A stretch of 64,000 nucleotides of DNA from Trissonchulus latispiculum. Its lineage: Eukaryota > Nematoda > Enoplea > Enoplida > Ironidae. The DNA lies in NCBI GenBank assembly GCA_030248195.1, contig JASAND010015720.1, positions 1 through 64,000 of the forward strand, given 5' to 3'. Below are positions 55,013 through 64,000 of the stretch, piece after piece. Positions within the stretch are counted from its first letter, which is position 1. Each line of letters opens with the position of its first letter. Both the position numbers and the translations under genes were made by a program. The notes beneath the pieces are model-generated. The model worked only from the letters and a program-made list of their open reading frames with translations, had not been told where the DNA came from and did not search any database.

Positions 55013-57880
55013 GGGTCTGTCTAAAAAGCGGAAGCGGAAACGAAAACGGAAAGCGGGTCTAAGAGGCGGAAACGGAATCAGGGTCCAAAAAGAGTAACAG
55101 CACGTGGAAAATGGTCAAAAATGGGATTAAATAAATAGAATCACAGTCTAGTTTGTTGGAATCAAAGCTAAATGCTATATCTTATAGAATCACGGTCTAG
55201 TTTGTGGAATCAAATCCTATATCTTGAAATATTTAACGATACTGCAATAGTAATTGAATAAACAAATAAATGGTTATTAAGTAAAGTCGTTACTGAAAAT
55301 GAGAAAACGAGCGGAGTTAAACGATTCCTGCACTTTTAGGACCACAAATAAGTATATGCACATTTCGGATAGCGATTCAGTTACTACATACCAAAACAGC
55401 CTTACTTTGTCGACAGTTTTCAGGGTCTGTTTCGATTGCTATTTCATTATCCCAGCACCCCTTTATGGGCACCCATTTCCAGGTAAAATCTTAAAATCGA
55501 ACTAGAATCGGATAATCGCACTGTGTATAAAGTTCTATTTATCCAAAAAGTAATTTTTACCAGTAAACTGCAGTCGGACTTAGGTAAAAACTAAAAAAAC
55601 GTAAGTTTAAAAATGGTTGCCGTTAAAAGGCCAGTTGGGATAATCTTTCAATAACGGATATATTTGATTTAAACTCGTTCATAGATTGATCTTATATCCT
55701 GCATTCAAATTTTTTAAATGCGAACAAATTAAAATCTTCCAATTCCATCTTTATTTCTGATATTTCTTTTGGTTAGCCTTACAAGTTTAATAGATGTGGT
55801 GCCGCTACACAAACCGAGAGGTTCCGATAGACAAACTTTAGTGCCGTTACACAAACCGGTTTTCCCGTTACACAAACCGTCTTTCCCGTTACACAAACCT
55901 CATACCTCTAAATACTAGGAAGTAACAATTATTTTTAACAACGGTAACTAGAATTTTCTTACCTTCAAAACATTTAACTGTAAGCAAACTGATACAAAGT
56001 CAATTATAAATATTTAAAGCTAATCAAGAAATTTAAGCCTCAATTAAAATTACAATTCCACATTGACACACTTTAAATTCGAGCAATAATTTGATTTACT
56101 AAAAAACAATTTATTGCCCAGATTCAATAAAGTTTGTCGGGAGTTTTTTGGCACCATAGAAAATATGATAACTTTTAAAACTCATATTTTTAAGACGTCA
56201 TTTGGACGTGAGCCTTGAGGTGAATTCCTCAACAACTGTAAACACATACGACTTTATTTGGTGATAATTCCGTATGCGCACACTTGCACTGAGACTTGAG
56301 GGCACTCAATGCATCGAATTCCGTAGACGCACACTAGACTTTAAGTTAGAGTTTAAACTGGTAAGAGTGACCTTTTGCAGAAGGCATCTAATTCCGTAGA
56401 CGCACACCTGTTGAACAGTAACAATGATAAGAGAAAATTGTTTTTTTTTGGAAATGAAGTTAATGAAATAAAGTAGGAAAGTGGTTTTAGTATAGTTACA
56501 CCTAATCAAACAAACAACATAATATTGCTTTTCAAACAACGAACAGGCAAGCAATAAGCAGCAAAAAATTGTCAGCAAAAATTTATTAAACTTAAAATCC
56601 TAAAATTAAAAAAGTTAGAAAATTCTGCTTCTAATTTGTTGTTTGATGACAAGTTTCTTGCTGCTTATTGCTTGTCAGCGAACAACAAATTAGAAGCAGA
56701 ATTTTCTAACTTCTTTAATTTTAAGTTTAATAGTCACATGAAATGTTCGAATAAAATTTTGTTTCTAATTTGTTGTTTGCTGACAATTTTTTGCTGCTTA
56801 TTGCTTGCCTGTTCGTTGTTTGAAAAGCACTATTATGTTGCTTGTTTGATGCGGTGTAACTATACTAAAACCACTTTCCTACTTTATTTCATTAACTTCA
56901 TTTCCAAAAAACAAAATTTTCACTCATTACAGTTACTATTCCACAGGTGTGCGTCTACGGAATTAGATGCCTTTTGCAAAAGGTCACTCACCAGTTTAAA
57001 CTCTAACTTAAAGTCTAGTGTGCGTCTACGGAATTAGATGCATTGAGTGCACACAAATCTCAATGCAAGTGTGCGTATACGGAATTATCACCCTTTATTT
57101 GAATCCACCATTAAATGAAATAGATATAATTAGTTACGGTCGGTTCAGTTGCGTTTTGTATGAAATTAAAGCCACTTCAGCTTCTTTGAAGATTGCGCAT
57201 AATTATGTAATATTACATTTGGTTGCTGATATTTCAGCATAAACTTAAAATATGTGTCGATAGAGCGCTAAAACAATACAGGTTAATGGTTTGTGTAACG
57301 GCACTACTGGTTTGTGTAACGGCACTTTTGGTTTGTGTAACGGCACTTTTAGTTTGTGTAACGGCACTTACGGTTTGTGTAACGGAACGGTTTGTGTAAC
57401 GGGAAAACACCGTTTAATAAAATCATTTAATTTACATTTATCCCTATCCATTATTAGTATTACTTATGTACTCTTGGCATTACCCATTAATGTCCAAAAA
57501 TATGTTTAATTATGGACAGGTTTCTCCGGAAACATATTTTTCAAGTTATTATACATTCCTTCTATATGAATTTTCTTGCAAGTTTACTAAACGCTTAACA
57601 CGTTGCTGGCATAATGCCAACGAAATAAGGTTTTTTCATCGGATGCCGGAATTGTAACACAGCGCCGTCTAGCGAGAGAAATATCTGGAACACACTAAAC
57701 TTTCCGCTTCCGCTTTTTAGACTATTTTTGTGTTTCCGCATTTTAAACATATTTTGGATTCCGCTTTTTAGACTAAATTCCACTTCCACATTTTAGACCG
57801 CGTTTGCTTTTTTATTTCCTCTTTTTAGACCCCATTTCCGCTTTCATTTCCGTTTCCGCTTCTGCTTTTTAGACAGGCCC
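55013..57880. mobile_element. TIR element with GGGTCTGTCTAAAAAGCGG ends
   Basis: GGGTCTGTCTAAAAAGCGGA at the left mirrors TTTTTAGACAGGCCC at the right. Subterminal GCGGAAACGGAA-like words repeat at both ends (55,028-55,085 and 57,700-57,862). AGTAAAT lies near both borders but not at exactly the same distance. Confidence 0.7.
55790..57420. mobile_element. Innermost TIR element with repeated GGTTTGTGTAACGGCAC
   Basis: Four copies of a TTACACAAACC-like word at 55,800-55,905 face six copies of GGTTTGTGTAACGG at 57,290-57,410. Inside, a further inverted pair (GTGCGTCTACGGAATTAGATG and its complement) encloses a roughly 1-kb AT-rich foldback at about 56,300-57,060. Confidence 0.65.
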
Positions 57881-58419
57881 GTAGTAAATTCAAATTTGCG
57901 CGCCAACTTGTGGCTAATCCTTTCTCACCAGTCAGCGTGTGGTTTGGCAGCCTAATTTATTGTGTGCTATTTATGGCAACGAAAAGGGATCGGAGCACTA
58001 AATGGCCCGCTTCGGAGGTTCTAAAATTGGCGAACCTGCGAACCCGGCGAACGAGTTCAACTAGTCAAAATTTGACGCAGTGTTATATACATAATAAGTG
58101 CGCTAAAATACTTCCACAATAAAGTTTACCTGAATTCAGCAGCTTTTATGACCGTTACGTTAATCAGCTAAAATTAACCCTGCTTACAAATTCGTGAAAA
58201 GAGCAGAGTAGAGTAGAGTTATTTTCGCGAATGGGTAGAGTTAATTTTAACTCTGCGCTTTTTAACTCCTCTTAACTCTGCCAACAGAGTTAAGAGGAGT
58301 TAAAATGCGCAGAGTTAAAATTAACTCTATCCATTCGCGAAAAGGGTAGAGTTAATTTTAACTCTACCCTACTCTACTCTACTCCACTCTACCCATCCGC
58401 GAAAAGGCCCTTAGTTATT

Positions 58420-58712
58420 AGGCTTGTGGACATGATCTGCACTATAACGGCTGACCCACCCCACAAATTAGACCCATCACTTCAAAGAAATTCGACGCTA
58501 TGCCTACGTTCTAAAGCTCGAAAACACAACTACTCAGTTGGTTCAATGTGCGTCTGTTGCGAGCTTCAGCACACAAGCATAGCGTGCGAATTTCTTTGAA
58601 GTGATAGGTCTAATTTGTGGGGGGGGATCAGCCGTTATCGTGCATATCATGTCCCCAAGCCTAATAACTAAAAGCTTGACGTTTGTCACACTCAGTTATT
58701 ATGTACTCTTTT
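58420..58712. mobile_element. Palindromic MITE (AAGAGTACATAAT family), left arm truncated
   Basis: The right end ACTCAGTTATTATGTACTCTT and inner arms (CTAAAGCTCGAAAACACAAC, GAAATTTCTTTGAAGTGAT) match the family. The outermost ~40 bases of the left arm are missing where the 54,260-58,410 element abuts it. Confidence 0.75.
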
Positions 58713-59356
58713 TGTTAGAAGTTATTCAATTAAATTTAGTTAATACTGTATACAAACGCGATTGTCTCTTTCAAAATACAGTTTTAACGGAAATCGTGCA
58801 CCTTTAGAAATCTTTTATTATGTTTTCTGTGGAAATTGGAAAATCATTTGTTTATCAGCTGACCTTGCACGTTTGGAACTTTCTTGGGAATTGCCCTGGA
58901 GGCTGCCCACGGTCAGAGTGTTTCCTATCCGTTCTCATAGTAGTCTATACTTCTTTCTACAATGGGGTTTTTGGTGATTTGTGCCCACAGTTTTGTGCCG
59001 AAACTTCCCTAGTAATTTCTCAGAGGAATCTCTAAGTAAATTTCTGTCATTGCCTCCAATCATGGCAATAGGAAGTTTCTCAGTTTAGGATGATAACGCT
59101 TGACGGTTACGGCTGTAACTTATATTGATTTGAGAAAAAGTTCGACAAAAATAGATATCTACTGGTGTTAGAAGGATTACAAACTAAAAATTACAAACAA
59201 ACTCGAAGACAAGTAGTTTCCAATTAAATACATAGCTTTGCGAATCTAACAAATGAATCTCGCTTAATCCAAAGCAACTGGCAGTATTTATGTCCGCGCT
59301 TTTTGGGTACATACTACATACCTCTGACATACCTTTGCTATACCTGCCCAATCGGA
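58713..59356. other. Intergenic stretch between the two genes
   Basis: No exon with convincing splice sites was found. The missing first exons of PDXDC1 (minus) or MOCS1 (plus) could lie here, but I could not recognise either. Confidence 0.35.
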
Positions 59357-59359
59357 TAA

Positions 59360-59715
59360 AGCCTGGTTCACACTGGTGTCTTATGTCTGATGTCTTATGT
59401 CTTTTGTCTTACGTCTCATGTCTTATGTTTTATGTGTTAAGACAAAACCGTTCACACTGCTGTCTTATGTCTGTTGTCTTAGGCAGCACATTTTGATCTT
59501 TTCAACCAATCAACGTGACAATGGCAAGACTAGCTGCAATGTGATTGGTTTATCCCTTAAGACATAAGACAAAAGTTGAGCTTAGCCCAAGTCTGCCTTA
59601 AGACAAAAAGACATAAGACATAAAACATAAAACACCAGTGTGAACGCCTTAAGACATAAGACATAAGACATAAGACATAAGACATAAGACATAAAACACC
59701 AGTGTGAACCAGGCT
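59360..59715. mobile_element. Tourist-like MITE, TSD TAA, with AGCCTGGTTCACACTGGTG ends
   Basis: AGCCTGGTTCACACTGGTGT at the left mirrors ACACCAGTGTGAACCAGGCT at the right, with TAA on both sides (59,357-59,359 and 59,716-59,718). The 356-bp interior is largely built from TGTCTTA or TAAGACA words in opposite orientation in the two halves. Confidence 0.85.
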
Positions 59716-60049
59716 TAAGTTTCAGTTTTTACCGATCCGTTCATTGTTTGGGAAATTGTTTTGACGAAGCTTCGGTTATTTTGTTTTGAGCATCGATTTC
59801 TCAAAAACAATCTGGCGGATTTGCACAACTTTTGGTGGGGCGAAAATTTTCAGTACTTTAGAAATTCATTTTCTTATTTTATGATTAGTTCTTTTGCAGC
59901 CACGATAAATTTCTATCAAAGTTGAGAAATTTCGAGTCCGAGTGCATTGCGTGGATTTTATGGAGGTTTGGGCAATTTAAATATTGTATATATAACCCTA
60001 TGTATAGTTGTTGCTGTGTTTCTGTAATTTGCGCATAAAAGTGCTCTAG

Positions 60050-60217
60050 GTCAATACTGCATGCCGGAGGAAGGTGTGGAATTGACGCCGAAACAGAATC
60101 TGTTGACATCTGAAGAAATTCATCGTCTGGCCTCCCTTTTTGGGAAACTTGGTGTGAGGAAGGTTCGATTGACAGGTGGTGAACCAACAGTTAGACCTGA
60201 TTTAATAGATATTATAG
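60050..60217 (+). CDS. MOCS1: MOCS1 exon with radical SAM cluster end and GGEP
   Basis: Acceptor TGCTCTAG, frame [20 protein letters not shown]...[17 protein letters not shown], donor GTGTGT. The first codon is split; its last two bases GT fit Cys. It is 168 bp, phase 1 in and phase 1 out. Confidence 0.95.
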
Positions 60218-62151
60218 GTGTGTTCAACAGCTAAGCTTATGCATGTTGATTATTTTATTTGATTTTAGTGGTGCTTAATTTCATGTAATGATGATAAAAT
60301 TCTTTCTGGATTAATTAGTATTTGTTTCGATTAAAACTGGTTTCATGCTCTACTCATTTGTATTATCCGATAAATCAAATTAACAATAAAAACTTTATAT
60401 ACAATGCAAAATGAAAAGAGATCTAGACAAGTATTTAAAGAAGTTTTTGGGTAAGGAAAGGAACCAGCTTTTCTTCCAGTTTCAGCTGTGTGACTGCTTT
60501 ATTTAGGACGTTTAACCTCAATTCCAGAGATTGGAAGTGTCGGTATGACTTCCAATGGACTAACCCTGGAACGTCACCTGCCCAGACTTCATGGCGCCGG
60601 TCTCACTCATTTGAATGTCAGTCTAGACACTTTGATTCCAGCTAAATTTGAATTCATGACCCGACGCCGGGGTTGGGAACGGGTCTGGTCCTGCATTCAG
60701 AGGGGCTCTGATTTCTTTAGTCCATTAAAGATAAATGTTGTCGTTATGCGAGGTTTCAATGAGGACGAATTGTGCGATTTCGTTGCCCTGACCGAGCACC
60801 GCGTAAGTTTGTTACTATTTAAGAAACAGCTGCAAAATTTTATAGGCTTATTTAGAAGCTTGAAAAGAACCAGAAATACAGAAACAGTATATATTATATA
60901 TATAAACTATATTACGTTACTATATTACGTAACTTGCATTACGTAGGTATGCAATCGTTAGAAATTACGGTCAAGCTTCCATAAAATTCAGAAAAATAAC
61001 TGTGTATACATAAAAGTTTAGTCAACTTAATATGTGACAACTCAATTTTCGAAATAATGTGAGTTACGACCTTTTGGCTCTCAGGCGAATTGTAGTGAAT
61101 TGAGTTCTTACACAACACAGATCTGTTGTTGTTCTGTTCCGGGATCGTTCAGCTTGGAAATGCCCACGGGGACACTTCGGCATCTACTGGTCCAGCACAC
61201 TTCTCAGTTTTGGGAGATCAATACATCGGAACAACCGGAGTTCAAATGATGTGGAGGGATTGAACCCAACCTCACGGTAGATTAATTTGATGTCTCCAGA
61301 TGCTTCAGCCTTATAGTTTAACACAGCCGTTTTCCGGGAGTTTAAACCATTTGCACCAGGCGGATGCCAGTGACACCTTTGGATATCTTCATTTGGTGGG
61401 ATCCATGTCCATCGGTTTTCCCACGGAGGTGGTAGTTCCAAATCTCTAAAATAATGATCTGATCCAAAACAATATTCCAAACACCCCCAACCTAATCGCC
61501 AATGATTTTTTCGATTTAATGTTCAAATATAATATTTTAGAATTTGGATGTTCGGTTCATAGAATGGATGCCTTTCGGTGGCAATAAATGGAGTGCGAAA
61601 AGATTTGTTCCCTATAACGAAATGATAAAAATTATTATGAAAAAGTGGCCTACTTTACAAAAACTTCCACTGGAACCAAATCACACGTCAAAGGTTTGTT
61701 CTATCTTTGTCACCAGTCGTCGGGCCGGCTCTCACAAAACCAAGAAGACGGCGGCCAAAGACGACCGCCCGACCGATCGACAGTGTTTAGCAAACAATTT
61801 TGTGTCAATTTTAGCAGCTTAGTTGTCTGCATATTAATATGTCATAATTGTTAATACAATAACGTAATTTTCGATGGACTGAAAAGTCATTACATTACAT
61901 ATTATTGAAAGATAGCGTTAAACTCAATTCTCCAAAATGCCTTTATGATGTGATTATGCACCCCGCCCAGAGCCCAGATTAGGTTTTGCTAGTTTTGGTT
62001 CGATGACTCCTGTTCGAGTATCAAAAGTTTTTTGTTTTAGGCATATCATGTTCCTGGCTATACGGGTCGCATTGGATTCATTACTTCAATGTCGGAGCAT
62101 TTCTGTGATTCCTGCAATCGCCTGAGAATAACTGCAGACGGAAATTTGAAG
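60050..62151 (+). CDS. MOCS1: MOCS1 (MoaA-type GTP 3',8-cyclase domain), partial, four exons
   Basis: Exons 60050-60217, 60507-60802, 61541-61693 and 62041-62151 join in matching phases into a MoaA-like protein. MoaA/MOCS1A is a radical SAM enzyme with two 4Fe-4S clusters that converts GTP to the 3',8-cyclo intermediate of molybdenum cofactor synthesis, in mitochondria in animals. Visible motifs are the end of the N-terminal CxxxCxxC cluster (split Cys, then QYCMPEEG), [39 protein letters not shown] and two Cys of the C-terminal cluster ([10 protein letters not shown]). The upstream exon with the first cluster cysteine and everything after DGNLK (the third C-terminal Cys, any MoaC part) are not in view. 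The gene runs off the right edge. Confidence 0.95.
60507..60802 (+). CDS. MOCS1: MOCS1 exon, central barrel
   Basis: Acceptor TTTATTTAG, frame [20 protein letters not shown] and on to FVALTEHR, donor GTAAGT. It is 296 bp, phase 1 in and phase 0 out. The motif [14 protein letters not shown] is near identical to the family. Confidence 0.95.
61184..61480. other. Intron sequence between MOCS1 exons
   Basis: A 98-codon open frame on the minus strand shows no recognised motif and no clear splice sites. I do not call it a gene. Confidence 0.3.
61541..61693 (+). CDS. MOCS1: MOCS1 exon with VRFIEWMPF
   Basis: Acceptor AATATTTTAG, frame [20 protein letters not shown]...LEPNHTSK, donor GTTTGT. It is 153 bp, phase 0 at both ends. 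Confidence 0.95.
62041..62151 (+). CDS. MOCS1: MOCS1 exon with C-terminal cluster cysteines
   Basis: Acceptor TTTGTTTTAG, frame [37 protein letters not shown], donor GTGGTG. It is 111 bp, phase 0 at both ends. CDSC supplies two of the three cysteines of the second 4Fe-4S cluster. Confidence 0.95.
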
Positions 62152-62246
62152 GTGGTGTTGCAATTCAGTGCTTTTCACAATCAATCTTGTGGTGGACAGC
62201 TAAAAGCAGTTTCACTAGAGTTCCTTTTTTCTTAGTGTTGTTTTTA

Positions 62247-62692
62247 GGCCCTATTTCTTTAAAGATTAAACGGATTAGATTAAAATTAATCCGCATTAAA
62301 GAAACAGCACCTCGGATTAAACGGATTAAAATTTAATCCAGCGAGTTAAACGAGTTAAACGGATTAAATTTAATCCTATTTCTTTAATGCACCTAGGATT
62401 AAAATTTTAATCGAATCCTGTTTCTTTATTCACACTTCGGATTAAAAACTCAACGAGTTGGATTAAACGAATTAAAAGTTGGCGGATTAAAAGTTTTAAT
62501 CGCTGTTTCTTTAATGGCGGATTAAATGGATTAAACTCAAGTCGTTTAGTCCGCGGATTAAAAATGGTCGGATTAAACGAGTTAATTTTAATCCGTTTAA
62601 TCCGGCATTAAAGAAATATAAATTAAAATTTTAATCCAGCTGATTTTTAATCCGTTTAATCCGACCATTTTAATCTTTAAAGAAATAGGCCC
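62247..62692. mobile_element. Tourist-like MITE in a MOCS1 intron, TSD TTA
   Basis: Ends GGCCCTATTTCTTTAAAG and inverted GGGCCTATTTCTTTAAAG, flanked by TTA (62,244-62,246 and 62,693-62,695). The interior is a dense array of GGATTAAACGGATTAAA-like words in both directions. Target duplication and ends match the pattern of the 54,260-58,410 element. Confidence 0.85.
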
Positions 62693-62699
62693 TTAGTTT

Positions 62700-63254
62700 A
62701 GTAGCTTAGTTTTGTTTCAATTTCAGTTGCAGTCGTCTGTTCAATGTATAGAATTTCAGTGCAGTTTTAAAATGTGATCTAAATAATGAAAGTTCACCTA
62801 TATGAGGAGCTTTATCACCGTATTCTTTTACAAAATGAAAAAGCAATAGAATTAAGATCTAGTAATAAGCACGCAACGAAAACATAACTCACCTATCAAC
62901 TAAAGCAATAAACTATAATAATAATAATGTGGTAATAGTATAATAACAAACCCAATAACAAAGGAAAATTAGTACTTAATAACTCAGTCGTACAATTATT
63001 GAAGTAGGTGATTTCACAGAATAAGAGCGTGCCTCTCCTGGGGCCTTTACAGAATATTTTGATTTTTTCCTTAAGTAGGAATCTGGGGTGCGGACCTTGC
63101 TCCACTGTACCCGTAATAGTCACAGTTTATATTATCCTTGCCTCCCGCGTCCCTACCAACTCCGACGCCCACAGTCCCGGAACTGCGAAGGGTTGTGGCA
63201 AGGTAGCCCATTAAGTCCTTAATAGTCACTTATCCGTATCCAGTGATATAAAGT
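62700..63254. other. MOCS1 intron sequence
   Basis: AT-rich, with an (AAT)-like tract at about 62,916-62,928. I looked for the next MOCS1 exon and did not see it here or further right. Confidence 0.4.
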
Positions 63255-63437
63255 TTTCGCGGCTACGACTTATATTGCGCCAGCAAGGAATTTTTAAACA
63301 ATAAAACCTGCTGAAATAAGGTAAATTGACACTGGCTCAGAAAATCAAGGCGGCAACATCAAAGACAGCCAAAACCCAGCTGAAATTAGGAAATTGTTTA
63401 AAAATTCACTGTTAACGCAATATAAGTCGTAGCCACG
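63255..63437. mobile_element. Small inverted-repeat element
   Basis: CGGCTACGACTTATATTGCG...AATTTTTAAACAAT is mirrored by ATTGTTTAAAAATTCACTG...CGCAATATAAGTCGTAGCC, giving arms of about 45 bp. No coding capacity. Confidence 0.6.
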
Positions 63438-63766
63438 ATAGGTTTATATCGTTGGATTCATCTCAGATTGAACTTTATGATTATGCTATTTTTACTCACT
63501 TTAGCAAGAAGACAAGGGGAAAATTTTCCTGAAAAAATCGCGGCAGTACCGCGTACCAATCTTTATGAACATATAAAAGAGGCGCCCTTTGAACTCGCAC
63601 TGGAAATTTCAAAAAATTTTTCACGAAAAGAAAGATCTCATCAGTCCGGTTCAGAAAATACATACTTTGTGGTAGCTATGTTGAAGCGTTTTTGAGATAT
63701 AAAGAAAACAATTTCGCTTTCTACATTTTTTGGTCAGACTTTATGTTTAGTAATTTCCTTTTAGCA

Positions 63767-64000
63767 GGAGTACATAATATATGAGTGTGACAGCTGGCAG
63801 GTTCTCTGTTATTAGCTGCAGGTACATGCTCTGTTCGCCAACGGCTAACCCCCCCCACAAATGTGTATGTTCACTTCAAGCTATCTTTCTGTTCGTAAGC
63901 TCGCAGCAGACACGAATTGAACCCACGCAGGCGTTATCTTTTCGAGCTTTAGCACGTAAAGCGCGGTTCATACTTGTCTCTACTCTAAGTCTCTGTCTCT
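63767..64000. mobile_element. Palindromic MITE (AAGAGTACATAAT family), cut by the window edge
   Basis: GGAGTACATAATATATGAGTG, CAACGGCTAACCCCCCC and TTTCGAGCTTTAGCACGTAAAG are family landmarks. The right end lies beyond the window. Confidence 0.7.

Larger units (their letters stand above)
54260..58410. mobile_element. Tourist/Harbinger-like TIR element, TSD TTA, outermost of a nest
   Basis: Both ends read inward GGGCCTTTTCGCGAATGGGT or GGGCCTTTTCGCGGATGGGT, flanked by TTA (54,257-54,259 and 58,411-58,413). Subterminal arms are arrays of AGAGTTAAAATTAACTC. A TTA duplication and GGGCC ends fit Tourist MITEs of the PIF/Harbinger superfamily. There is no transposase. It encloses two further TIR elements. 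Confidence 0.8.

Noticed and set aside
60000..60187. Minus-strand 100-codon frame opposite MOCS1
   Set aside because: Shadow of the well-supported MOCS1 exon on the plus strand.
63468..63695. 75-codon plus-strand frame as the next MOCS1 exon
   Set aside because: The peptide does not match the expected VCLFG...LRDHLR continuation and the flanks lack suitable splice sites.

Overview
The window is nuclear DNA from an animal, most likely an invertebrate. It is AT-rich, has GT-AG introns up to about 18 kb, and is dominated by transposable elements and microsatellites. Two protein-coding genes are recognised from exon-level homology: a PDXDC1 orthologue (pyridoxal-dependent decarboxylase domain-containing protein 1) on the minus strand, and the 5' part of a MOCS1/MoaA orthologue (molybdenum cofactor synthesis, radical SAM) on the plus strand, cut off by the right edge. 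Nothing in the sequence fixes the phylum.

Layout. 1-1,400: a tRNA-derived SINE and an unidentified minus-strand terminal exon. 1,700-9,900: mostly transposons, including a TIR element (2,618-6,657) that carries a GC-rich hAT-type insertion, itself carrying a further TIR element with a tandemly duplicated tRNA-SINE. 10,020-54,066: PDXDC1, 18 recognised coding exons read right to left. Exon phases agree at every junction except two places where an exon appears to be missing. Its introns hold most of the repeats. 54,260-58,410: a nest of at least three TIR elements in the intergenic space. 59,360-64,000: small MITEs and the MOCS1 exons. PDXDC1 and MOCS1 are divergently transcribed, and the first coding exon of each was not found.

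The most striking content is a group of four Helitron-like elements: A 13,456-16,637, B 31,428-34,731, C 29,857-35,532 (with B nested inside) and D 47,779-50,213. Each begins with a long palindromic (foldback) region, has a core that often contains tandem repeats, and ends in a GC-rich hairpin. Each sits between A and T with no target duplication. A short word typical of the element (CCCTATTC in A and B, GCTCATATT in C, CCCATATT in D) recurs through the 5' palindrome and occurs once more just before the 3' hairpin. Empty-site relatives inside the same window support the boundaries of A and B.

Other repeats supported by target-site duplications are: hAT-type elements (8 bp), a G-run/C-run TIR family (5 bp, four copies), Tourist/Harbinger-like elements (TTA or TAA), an element with a TATA duplication, a roughly 400-bp palindromic MITE family (five copies), and a 7-kb head-to-tail block of retroposon-like units ending in (AAT)n at 37.9-45 kb. 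All family names come from reading the sequence and general knowledge; no database search was possible.
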